A program made the position numbers and the translations under genes. Shown piece after piece: positions 15,845 through 23,463 of a DNA stretch of 64,000 nt; position 1 is the stretch's first letter; the number at the start of each line of letters is the position of its first letter. The notes beneath the pieces were generated by a model. The model ran no database searches and was not told where the DNA came from. It worked only from the letters and a program-made list of their open reading frames with translations. The DNA comes from Spirochaetota bacterium (GTDB lineage Bacteria; Spirochaetota; UBA12135; COTS27; JAFLEE01), in contig JAFLEE010000018.1 of assembly GCA_017302015.1 (NCBI GenBank), positions 9,693 to 73,692 on the forward strand, in the 5' to 3' direction.

Positions 15845-17381
15845 AGCGCGAATCCAGGGGCGTGAGGGAATCGGCGGCGCGCACGACCTCGACGATCTCC
15901 TTGGCCGTTTCGGCGTCGGTGAAGCCGGCGGAGAGCACGTCGCTGGTGAAGAGCATGGAGATGCGCGCCAAGGCGCGTAGCTGCTCCCGGGGGTTCTCCT
16001 TCGGCGTGAGGATGAGGAAGACGTGGCGCACGGGCTTGCCATCGGCGGCGTGGAGGTCGAGCCCCTCGCGCAGGCGGGCGTAGGCGATGCGCGTCTGGGC
16101 CAGGCCCTCGAGGCGCGCGTGGGGCAGGGCGAGGCCCGAGCCGGCCGTGGTGAAGCGTTCCCGCTCATACTGCATGACCCGGTCGAGGATCTTGGCCCTC
16201 GGGGGGCGGGGGACCTTCAGGGCGAGGCGCTCCACGAGGGCGGCGACCACTTCCTCCATCCCGGAGGCCTCGAGGTTGAGCAGGAGGTCGTCTTGGGCCA
16301 GGTGATCGGCGAGGCGCCAGGTATGGCCGACCTCGAACTCGTCGACGATCTCGCCCACGAGTTCCTCAAGCACGTCCTCGAAGGTGACGATGCCGATGGG
16401 CTTGCCGCCATCCTCGACCACCTGGGCCATATTGGTGGAGAGTCGCTGGATGGTGGGCAGGAGGTCGGAGAGGTTCAAGCTGGCCGCGACCTGCGGCAGG
16501 TGGCGCAGGGATTTGTCGAGGTCGATGGGCGCTCCGTCGCGCATTTGGCCGAGGAGGAGTTCCTTCAGGTAGACGTAACCTACGGGCTTTCGCGGATTGC
16601 CGTCGCAGACGGGGTAGCGGCTATGCTGGCGCTCGAGGATCACCGCGCGGTTGGCCTCCCACGGCTGCTTGAGGTCGAGCATGGCCACCCGCTCGAGGGG
16701 CACCATGATGGACTTGGCGGTGTAATCCCCCAGGTCGAGCACATTCTCGCACAGGAGCACCTTGGCCAGGCTCATCTTCCCCTCGGAATGGGACTGGCTG
16801 AGCACGAGGCGCAGCTCCTCCTTGGAGAAGACCGGCTCGGATTCGGTCACGGCGGACACGCCGAGGAGCCGCAGGATCGCGTTGGAGAGGGAATTGAGCG
16901 CCATGAGCGGGCCCCACAGGAGCAGGTAGGCCCCCTGCATCACGGGCGCCGCGGCGCGCAGCGAGGTTTCGGCCCGGGCGATGGCCAGGTACTTGGGCAC
17001 CTGCTCGCCGAGGACGATGTGGAGCCCCGTGATGAGGGTGAAGGCCGCGGCGAGGGAGACCGAGTGGCGCAGGGCGGGGGAGAGGGCGCCGAAGGATTCG
17101 AAGAGCGGGGAGAAGAGTTGGGCGAAGGCGGATTCCCCGACCCAGCCGAGGGCCAGGCTCGCCATCGTGATTCCCAATTGGGAGGCTGCCAGGTAGCGGT
17201 CCATGCGGCGGTGCATGGAGAGCGCGAGGGCGGCGGAGCGGGCCTTGGCGCGCTCCTGGATCTCGAGTTGGGTCTTTCGGGCGCGCACCAAGGCGAACTC
17301 GAAGAGCACGAAGAACGCGTTGGCCCCCACCAGGAGGATCGCGGCGAGGCATTTGAGGAGGATGGCGGAGGAAGCTGACAT
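15843..17381 (-). CDS. CNNM/CBS-pair membrane protein fused to PTS EIIA-2 domain
   Basis: 512 residues. The N-terminus is a DUF21/CNNM membrane domain (LKCLAAILLVGANAFFVLFE and further hydrophobic helices, with GEQVPKYLAIARAE). A CBS pair follows at about 215-350 (SIMVPLERVAMLDL, then GIVTFEDVLEELVGEIVDEF). In place of the usual CorC/HlyC C-terminal domain, residues about 360-512 form a PtsN-like EIIA type-2 domain with the phospho-acceptor motif GLALPHARL (H421). CNNM/CorC proteins act in Mg/Co transport; a nitrogen-PTS EIIA module would tie this to phosphorylation state. The stop codon lies in the right end of the MITE-like element. Confidence 0.85.
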   Translation of the reverse strand: MSASSAILLKCLAAILLVGANAFFVLFEFALVRARKTQLEIQERAKARSAALALSMHRRMDRYLAASQLGITMASLALGWVGESAFAQLFSPLFESFGALSPALRHSVSLAAAFTLITGLHIVLGEQVPKYLAIARAETSLRAAAPVMQGAYLLLWGPLMALNSLSNAILRLLGVSAVTESEPVFSKEELRLVLSQSHSEGKMSLAKVLLCENVLDLGDYTAKSIMVPLERVAMLDLKQPWEANRAVILERQHSRYPVCDGNPRKPVGYVYLKELLLGQMRDGAPIDLDKSLRHLPQVAASLNLSDLLPTIQRLSTNMAQVVEDGGKPIGIVTFEDVLEELVGEIVDEFEVGHTWRLADHLAQDDLLLNLEASGMEEVVAALVERLALKVPRPPRAKILDRVMQYERERFTTAGSGLALPHARLEGLAQTRIAYARLREGLDLHAADGKPVRHVFLILTPKENPREQLRALARISMLFTSDVLSAGFTDAETAKEIVEVVRAADSLTPLDSR

Positions 17382-17548
17382 GGGAAAGGGGCCCTTATCT
17401 TATCCTAGGAGGCTGCTCGAAGGATCCGCCCGCCGCGGTTGCCGCTGTGAGCGTGGAGAGGATTCGGCGCATGGCGCGATTCGACGGGGTTCGCGTTTTT
17501 TTTTCGGCCGGCCGTGCGATAGAAACGGCGACGGTGGAGGTGCGGAGT

Positions 17549-18280
17549 TCACGCCGTGAGGCGGAACCCGACGATGGCGTGCTTGGTCTCGGGCAGGTAC
17601 CAGCGCCGAAGGGCCGCGCGGGCCAAGGCGCTTCGGTAGCGCCAGGCGCCCCCGCGGGAGATGCGGAACTTCCCGGCCGGGGGGCCGACGGGGTCGACGG
17701 CCTCGCCCTCGGGGTAGGCGCCGAAATAATCCAGGCACCATTCCCACACGTTGCCGTGCATGTCGTAGAGGCCCCACGGGTTGGGCTTATAGCTCGCCAC
17801 GTCGGCGGTCTCGCCGGGGTCGTGTTCGGTCTTGGCGCTCTCATCGGCCGTCGCGCGTTCGATATGGGCCTGTTTCACGTCGAGTTCGGCGCCGGTGGAG
17901 AAGGCGGTCTGGGTGCCCGCGCGGCAGGCGTACTCCCACTGGGCCTCCGTGGGGAGGGAAAAACGGGCCCCGCAGAGTTCGCCGAGTTTGGCGCAGAACT
18001 CATTGGCTTCGGTCCAGGACACATGCTCCACCGGACGCTTGGGCCCGGGGAATTTGGCAGGGTTCACCCCCATGACGGCCTGGTAGAGTTCCTGGGTGAC
18101 GGGGGTCTCTCCCATATAGAAGGGTTTGCTCAGGGTCACGGGGTGGGGGGCCTCTTCCTTCTCGCGGCCCGCCTCGTCTTCGGGGCTTCCCATGGTGAAG
18201 GAACCGGCGGGGATGGGCACCAGTTTGAAGGCGACGCCTTGGACGGTGAAGGTACGGGGTTGGGAGGCGTCAGACGGCAT
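17549..18280 (-). CDS. FGE-sulfatase (SUMF1/EgtB fold) domain protein, no catalytic Cys pair
   Basis: 243 residues. ATG 18280 (MPSDASQPR) is chosen because AGGA lies 6 bases upstream; a longer frame reaches 18334. Family motifs are present: IPAGSFTMGS, PVTQELYQAVMG, PVEHVSWTEANEFCAKL, LPTEAQWEYACRAGT, MHGNVWEWCLDYFG, ISRGGAWRYR. True formylglycine-generating enzymes have two C-terminal cysteines after the RGG motif. None is seen here, and no sulfatase gene is in the window. So it is probably a non-canonical member with another role (the fold is also used in EgtB- and Pkn1-type proteins). No signal peptide. Confidence 0.85.
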   Translation of the reverse strand: MPSDASQPRTFTVQGVAFKLVPIPAGSFTMGSPEDEAGREKEEAPHPVTLSKPFYMGETPVTQELYQAVMGVNPAKFPGPKRPVEHVSWTEANEFCAKLGELCGARFSLPTEAQWEYACRAGTQTAFSTGAELDVKQAHIERATADESAKTEHDPGETADVASYKPNPWGLYDMHGNVWEWCLDYFGAYPEGEAVDPVGPPAGKFRISRGGAWRYRSALARAALRRWYLPETKHAIVGFRLTA

Positions 18281-18439
18281 GGAGATTCCTATGAAGTGGG
18301 TGGGCTTGCGGCCAGCGGCCGCGGGGTCATTCAACGGCGTCTTCCCGACTCCGGAATGGGGGGCCCATTATCCCATCAGGGCCGCCGCTCCCCCATCCGC
18401 GCTTGACATCGGCGGACCCCTGGAGCATAATCGGGTGAT

Positions 18440-18453
18440 GGCTAACGTTAGCC
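18440..18453. promoter_or_regulatory. Perfect 14-bp palindrome GGCTAACGTTAGCC, candidate LacI-type operator
   Basis: The palindrome has a central CG and symmetric arms, the hallmark of LacI-family operators. It ends 14 bases before the ATG at 18468 of the beta-helix protein. Bound protein would block initiation or elongation. Which regulator uses it is not known. Confidence 0.55.
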
Positions 18454-18467
18454 TTTCGGGAGGCCGA

Positions 18468-21215
18468 ATGAAACCATGCCTGGTGCCGATCTTCCTCGCG
18501 CTGCTGATGCCGCCCCTCATGGCGGAAACGGCCTTCTATGTCGCCCCGGATGGCCAAGACGGCTGGAGCGGCACGCGCTCCGCGCCCAATGCCGGCCGGA
18601 CCGACGGCCCTTTCGCCACGCCGGCGCGGGCCCGTGACGCGATCCGCGCGGCGAAGAAGGCCGGGGTGACCGGGCCCTATACCGTGGACCTGCGCGGGGG
18701 CCAATACGAACTAAACGAGACCCTGAGCTTCGAGGCGCAGGACTCCGGCACCCCCCAGGCGCCGGTCGTTTGGCGCTCCTACCCCGGGGAGACGGCGCTC
18801 TTAAGCGGCGGAAAGGCGCTCACCGGCCTGGTCGAGAGCAAGACGGGCGGGAAGCGGGCCTGGAAGGCGACGCTCCCCGACGTGCGCGCCGGGTCTTGGT
18901 ATTTTCGCCAACTCTTCATCGCGCCCAAGGGCGACGCCCAGTACCTGCGCCGCTACCGGCCGCACTCGGCCATGAAACTCGTCGCCGGCCTCACGGATTC
19001 CCCCTCGCGCAAGGCCGCTCCCCACCGCGCCGCCCAGAAAGATTTCGTGTTCTACGCCGGCGACTTCAAGGATTGGGCCAATCTCTCCGACGTCGAGGTC
19101 GTGGCCCTCCACGAGTGGAGTTCCTCGCGCCTCCTCATCGAGCAGCTCGACCTCAAGAAGCGCGTCGTGACCTTCACGGGGCTCCCGACCTTCCGCATCG
19201 GGCATTGGTGGGCGGGGGCGCATAATCCCTATTACATCGAGAACGTGAAGGAGGCCCTGGGCAAGGAGGGGGAATGGTACCTCGACCGGAAATCCGGAGA
19301 GTTCACCTACCTCCCCCTGCCGGGCGAGACCCTCGCCGCCTCCCGCCTCGTGGCGCCCCGCCTCGCCCAGATCCTGAAGATCGCCGGAGCCTATTCGAAC
19401 GGCGACTTCGTCTCTTACCTCATGTTCAGCAATCTCCAATTCGCCCACAACGATTCGTCCCTGCCCAAGGAGGGCTATAGCGGGTCCCAGGGGCACCCCG
19501 ACCTCCCCGCTTCCATCGAACTCGTGGGCGCCGAGGGTTGCGCCTTCCTGCGGTGCGTGATCGCCCACACGGGCAATTACGGCCTGTCGTTCGGGCTCGG
19601 CTGCCGGGAGAACCGCGTGGTGGGCTCCCGCCTCTTCGATCTCGGCGGGGGCGGCGTGAAGATCGGCGACATCGCGGCGGACGGGAAGACCGAAGCGCCC
19701 GTGCTGCCCGTCGGCAATCGGGTGGAGAACTGCGCGATCTCCGACGGCGGCCTCCTCTACTACTCGGCCAACGCGATCTGGGCCGGCCTCGTGCGGGGCT
19801 CGGTTTTGCGCCACAACGACATCCACGACTTCACCTACGCGGGCATCGCCGTCGGCTGGAAATGGGACGATTCCAAGACGGGGTGCGCCTCCAACCTCAT
19901 CGAGGGCAATCTCATCCGCCGCGTCTGCACGCTCCTCGCCGACGGCGCGAGCATCTACACCCTCGGCCGCCAGCCCGGCACCGTCATCCGGGGCAACGTG
20001 CTGCGCGACAACGTGAAGAGCCCCTTCGCCCGGGAGCATTGGCAGCTCGGCCTCTATCTCGACGAGGGCTCCTCCGAGATGCTCGTGGAGAATAATATCG
20101 TCCACCGGGTGGGCACCCACGGCTTCAATATCAACGGCGGGGCCCAGAACCTCGTGCGCAATAATATCCTCGGGCCCGTCTACGGCAACCACGGGTTCTT
20201 CATCCGCTGCTACAAGAAGCCCTTCTCCGCGGGGAACCGGTTCGAGAAAAACCTCTCGTATTGCGATAGCCCCGAACTTGTCGACGACGCCTGGGCCCCC
20301 GCCGTCTTCGATTGCCGCTCCAACCTCTACTTCAATTTCAGCGGCAAGCCGTCCTCCTTCCGCGGGAAGACCCTCGCCCAGTGGCAGGCTGCTGGCCAGG
20401 ACGCGGGGTCGATCGTCGCCGATCCGCTCTTCGAAGCGCCCGAGAAGGCCGATTACCGCCTCAAGCCCGGCTCCCCGGCCCCAGCCCTCGGCTTCAAGCC
20501 CTTCACGGTGGATGCGGGGCTGGAAAGCGAGTACCAAGGCCTCGAAACAAGCCCCGCGGTGAGCCCGTTGCCCGTGATGGCCATGGCGATGCCCCCGATC
20601 CCCGAAGCGGTGCTGGCGCCCCCGGCCAACGCGCCGATTTTCCGGGCCAAGCGCATGGCGGGCGCGCCGAGTCTGGACGGAGTTCTTCGCCCCGGCGAAT
20701 GGCCCGAAGCCTCCAAAATGGAGCGCACGCCCACTCGGGAACTCATCCAAACGAAGGCCCCCACCGTCGCCTTCCGCCACGACGGGAAAACGCTCTTCGT
20801 CGCGGTCTCCGTGCCCTGCGACCCGGCGAAGCTCAATCGGGGGATGCAATGGGGCGGCAGCGACGGGGTCGAGGTATGCCTTGCGGCCCTCAAAGCCCCG
20901 ATGCTCGAGCGCGTCTACGTGCTCCACGGCTACACGGGCGGCACCCACGAGAGCATCGCCGACGCCGGCGCCAAGAAGGAGGCCGCCAAGGCCTTCGGCG
21001 AGGCCGTCCGCCATGCGGCGAAGGTGGGGGAGTCGGGCTGGGTCTCCGAGTGGGCGATCCCGCTGTCGGCCCTCGGGGTAAAGGGGGCGTCGGGGGTAAA
21101 ACTCGGCGTCAACCTGTGCGCGCGGCGCACCGAGACCCGGGAATGGATCATGCTCATGGGAACCCAGGGCCCGACCTACCAACTCTATAACGCGGGGTTC
21201 TGCGAGCTCGAATAG
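18468..21215 (+). CDS. Secreted right-handed beta-helix protein with CBM9-like C-terminus
   Basis: 915 residues from ATG 18468 (MKPCLVPIFLALLMPPLMAE), with GGGAGG just upstream and a signal peptide. The start of the mature protein (FYVAPDGQDGWSGT, then DGPFATPARARDAIR) is typical of pectate-lyase-like or GH141-like beta-helix proteins. Asn-rich turns such as RNNILGPVYGNHGF continue to about residue 690. The last 200 residues (MAGAPSLDGVLRPGEW, SDGVEVCLAAL, VSEWAIPLSALG) match the CBM9-like pattern of the hydrolase at 23460. It is alone on its transcript behind a palindromic operator. The enzymatic class is uncertain. Confidence 0.82.
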   Translation: MKPCLVPIFLALLMPPLMAETAFYVAPDGQDGWSGTRSAPNAGRTDGPFATPARARDAIRAAKKAGVTGPYTVDLRGGQYELNETLSFEAQDSGTPQAPVVWRSYPGETALLSGGKALTGLVESKTGGKRAWKATLPDVRAGSWYFRQLFIAPKGDAQYLRRYRPHSAMKLVAGLTDSPSRKAAPHRAAQKDFVFYAGDFKDWANLSDVEVVALHEWSSSRLLIEQLDLKKRVVTFTGLPTFRIGHWWAGAHNPYYIENVKEALGKEGEWYLDRKSGEFTYLPLPGETLAASRLVAPRLAQILKIAGAYSNGDFVSYLMFSNLQFAHNDSSLPKEGYSGSQGHPDLPASIELVGAEGCAFLRCVIAHTGNYGLSFGLGCRENRVVGSRLFDLGGGGVKIGDIAADGKTEAPVLPVGNRVENCAISDGGLLYYSANAIWAGLVRGSVLRHNDIHDFTYAGIAVGWKWDDSKTGCASNLIEGNLIRRVCTLLADGASIYTLGRQPGTVIRGNVLRDNVKSPFAREHWQLGLYLDEGSSEMLVENNIVHRVGTHGFNINGGAQNLVRNNILGPVYGNHGFFIRCYKKPFSAGNRFEKNLSYCDSPELVDDAWAPAVFDCRSNLYFNFSGKPSSFRGKTLAQWQAAGQDAGSIVADPLFEAPEKADYRLKPGSPAPALGFKPFTVDAGLESEYQGLETSPAVSPLPVMAMAMPPIPEAVLAPPANAPIFRAKRMAGAPSLDGVLRPGEWPEASKMERTPTRELIQTKAPTVAFRHDGKTLFVAVSVPCDPAKLNRGMQWGGSDGVEVCLAALKAPMLERVYVLHGYTGGTHESIADAGAKKEAAKAFGEAVRHAAKVGESGWVSEWAIPLSALGVKGASGVKLGVNLCARRTETREWIMLMGTQGPTYQLYNAGFCELE

Positions 21216-21361
21216 CCGTTTCGCGACGGGCCGCCCGGTCCAATTCGGATAGGCGCGCACCGTTTCAGAGGCCGGGGCCAAATCGCCGGGGGATTGAACT
21301 CCTTAAGTCGGGGGATGAATATTATCGGGTCGGTATCGAAACCCGAGGGGTGAGCGGATCG

Positions 21362-21377
21362 CCCCGAATATTCGGGG
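21362..21377. promoter_or_regulatory. Perfect 16-bp palindrome upstream of hemerythrin gene
   Basis: CCCCGAATATTCGGGG lies 32 bases before the hemerythrin ATG. It could be a regulator operator or a short hairpin in the leader. I recognise no specific regulator; it does not match FNR/FixK, Rex or NsrR consensus sites. Confidence 0.5.
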
Positions 21378-21409
21378 GAAGCGACCCAACGATTCCCCAA
21401 GGAGCCCCC

Positions 21410-21829
21410 ATGAAGACCCAGGTTCTGCGGCAAGAACACCAGGCGCTGCTTAAGCTCGTTGGGGACCTCTCCACCGGCATCCAGGCCACCGCCTGCGATG
21501 CGGCGTTGGGCAAGCAATGTCGCGACCAACTCGTCCAATTGGGCGCCCAGTTGAACATCCACCTGATCGCGGAGGACAAGATGGTCTACCCCGATCTGGC
21601 CGCGGGGAAAGATGCCGTGGCCGCGGAAACCGCGCGGCGTTTCATGGCGGAAATGGGCCAGATCGGCGAAGCGTTCAAGAAATTCATGAAGAAGTACCCG
21701 GCGGGAGCGACCATCGAGGCCCAATACGCGGTCTTCTGCGCCGACCTCAAGGAAATCTTCAAGGTTATCGGCGCTCGAATCACCCGGGAGGAAGCCGAAC
21801 TCTACCCCTTGGTCGACAAGACGATGTGA
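21410..21829 (+). CDS. Hemerythrin (HHE) domain protein
   Basis: 139 residues from ATG 21410 (MKTQVLRQEH), chosen because AAGGAG lies 5 bases upstream. Histidine and acidic ligands of an HHE four-helix bundle are visible: RQEHQALL, LNIHLIAEDKMVYP, REEAELYP. HHE proteins hold a di-iron site and act in oxygen, nitric oxide or iron-stress handling. No further domain. It is convergent with a second, different hemerythrin 70 bases away. Confidence 0.88.
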   Translation: MKTQVLRQEHQALLKLVGDLSTGIQATACDAALGKQCRDQLVQLGAQLNIHLIAEDKMVYPDLAAGKDAVAAETARRFMAEMGQIGEAFKKFMKKYPAGATIEAQYAVFCADLKEIFKVIGARITREEAELYPLVDKTM

Positions 21830-21899
21830 TTCGCCGATCCCGAACCCGCATGGGGTCTTCCGCGCCCCCCATGTCGGCGCCGGGCGGGGTGCGCGGCCC

Positions 21900-22310
21900 T
21901 CAGGCCTTGGCTTGGTGGAGGCGCTCGATGAGCCAATGCCCGAAAGCCTTGTCTTCGGTCTGGGTATGGTGGGCGAACCAGTCCATCATGAACTTGACGA
22001 GGTCCGAAAGGTTTTCCTTGCGGGTTTCGATGTCCTTCAGGTGCTGCTTCAGGTCTTCGAGGAGCTTCACGTGGGCGGCGGCGTGGCTCTCGCGGGCGCC
22101 GTACTTGCTTTGGAGCATGAGGTTCTCTTCGCTGACGAAATGGTATTCGGCGTAGCGGCGGACCTCGAGCAGGGTCCGCAGCAGGATCTCCCCGGTGAGG
22201 AGCTTGCCGAGGGAATCGTAGAGGCGCCGCAGGATCTTCAGGAATTGCTTGTGCTGGTCGTCGATCTCTTCCACACCGACGCTGTATTCCTCTCGCCAGT
22301 TCAAGTCCAT
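21900..22310 (-). CDS. Bacteriohemerythrin
   Basis: 136 residues with the full bacteriohemerythrin pattern: IDDQHKQFL, YHFVSEENLM, HAAAHVKLL and WFAHHTQTEDKAFG. Together these supply the five histidines and two carboxylates of the oxygen-binding di-iron site. Length is standard for a single-domain oxygen carrier. It is convergent with the HHE-domain gene, and its start faces the LacI promoter region. It probably binds oxygen for an organism living at low oxygen. Confidence 0.93.
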   Translation of the reverse strand: MDLNWREEYSVGVEEIDDQHKQFLKILRRLYDSLGKLLTGEILLRTLLEVRRYAEYHFVSEENLMLQSKYGARESHAAAHVKLLEDLKQHLKDIETRKENLSDLVKFMMDWFAHHTQTEDKAFGHWLIERLHQAKA

Positions 22311-22397
22311 GGGGGATTATATACCCTGGAACACCGCTTGAATGCGGGGAAGATCCCCCCCGGGGGACCGGCGTCTGGAATGAAACTTTCGATTAAT

Positions 22398-22409
22398 TAA
22401 AACGGTTAA
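22398..22409. promoter_or_regulatory. LacI-type operator, upstream copy (TAAAACGGTTAA)
   Basis: A near-palindrome of form TNAANCGNTTNA centred on CG at 22403, immediately upstream of the -35 of the LacI gene. Its centre is 55 bases from that of the second copy, close to five helical turns, which suits looping by a tetramer. Confidence 0.5.
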
Positions 22410-22415
22410 AATAGT

Positions 22416-22444
22416 TTGACAAATATCAGAAAAATGCCTATTAT
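22416..22444 (+). promoter_or_regulatory. Consensus sigma-70 promoter of the LacI-led operon
   Basis: TTGACA at 22416-22421, a 17-base spacer and TATTAT at 22439-22444. The region is far more AT-rich than its surroundings. A start about 7 bases after the -10 would leave only about 14 bases before the ATG. Confidence 0.8.
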
Positions 22445-22452
22445 CACGTTAG

Positions 22453-22464
22453 TTAATCGTTTAA
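22453..22464. promoter_or_regulatory. LacI-type operator, downstream copy (TTAATCGTTTAA)
   Basis: An inverted repeat TTAA-N-CG-N-TTAA lying between the predicted transcription start and the ATG at 22465. Its reverse strand contains AAACGATT, the same 8-mer found in the site at 60889-60902. The placement strongly suggests autorepression. Confidence 0.6.
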
Positions 22465-23463
22465 ATGAAATTAACTCAAAAGAAGATTGCCGAACTCCTT
22501 GGATGCTCCGTCGCGACGGTTTCCCTCGCGCTGAGCCATTCTGAACGCATCAGCCCGCAAACGCGCAAGAAAGTCCTGGATCTCGCCGAATTGGGCCAGT
22601 ACCGCCCGGATCTCCAAGCGCGCAGCTTAAGCACCGGCCGGTCCAAAACCATCGGGCTCATCGTCGGCTCGCTCCGTTCGCCCTTCCACGGGCTGCTCGC
22701 CACGAATGTCCAGGCTTGCCTGCGCGACCGGGGCTACATGGGCATCACCATCCCGGCCGAGATCTATGGGCGGGGAAGCGACGCCGTCGAAGCCCTCCTC
22801 TCCCATCAAGTCGATGGCATCCTCTCCGTGACGCTCAGCGATGAAGAAGCCCGCCGGGTCCGCGACGCGGGCATTCCCCTGGTCGTCTACGGGAGCGTCC
22901 AGGGGCCGGGGGTCTTCCTGGACGAGCGGGCCGGGGCCTGCCTCGCCACCGAGCATTTGCTGGGCCTGGGTCGACGCCGCCTGGTCTACCTGGGCCACCG
23001 GGGGCCGGGGGATGCGCGCTTTGAAGGCTTCCGCGACGGGCTGGCTTCCGTGGGCCTCGCGGTCCACCCATCATCCGGGGTGGCGGTGGGGGATGCGAGC
23101 TTGGCCGCCAGCGGCGCGGCCGCCATGGGGGAACTCCTTTCCGCCGGAGCGGCCATCGATGGGGTGGTCTGCCGCAACGACGCATTGGCCATCGGGGCCA
23201 TGCGCGCCCTCGCCGAGGCCGGGCGCTCGGTGCCCGGGGATGTGGCGGTCGTCGGCTTCGATGACCTGGAGATCTGCGCGTCCCTCCCCGTTTCCCTCAC
23301 GAGCGTGCGGGTGGATGTGCCCCGCATCGCAGAAGATCTCGTCGCCGCGCTGATGGATCTATTGCAAGAAGGCCCGCAAGGGGTGGCGGAGTTCCCGGCC
23401 CCGCGGGTTTCCACGCCGGTATTGATGGTGCGCGAATCGACGGTCGGAAGGAGTCCACGATGA
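22465..23463 (+). CDS. LacI-family regulator, first gene of hydrolase operon
   Basis: 332 residues. The N-terminus MKLTQKKIAELLGCSVATVS is a LacI helix-turn-helix at the very start, followed by LSHSERISPQTRKKV. The sensor domain runs from about residue 60 (KTIGLIVGSLRSPFHGLLA). The ATG follows the operator directly and has no ribosome-binding site, so translation may be leaderless-like. Its stop overlaps the next ATG (ATGA), coupling it to the hydrolase at 23460. It is expected to repress its own operon until a sugar product binds. Confidence 0.93.
   Translation: MKLTQKKIAELLGCSVATVSLALSHSERISPQTRKKVLDLAELGQYRPDLQARSLSTGRSKTIGLIVGSLRSPFHGLLATNVQACLRDRGYMGITIPAEIYGRGSDAVEALLSHQVDGILSVTLSDEEARRVRDAGIPLVVYGSVQGPGVFLDERAGACLATEHLLGLGRRRLVYLGHRGPGDARFEGFRDGLASVGLAVHPSSGVAVGDASLAASGAAAMGELLSAGAAIDGVVCRNDALAIGAMRALAEAGRSVPGDVAVVGFDDLEICASLPVSLTSVRVDVPRIAEDLVAALMDLLQEGPQGVAEFPAPRVSTPVLMVRESTVGRSPR

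Noticed and set aside
17476-17508. CGCGA...TCGCG with a T run as a terminator
   Set aside because: It points along the plus strand, where no gene ends; both neighbours are on the minus strand.
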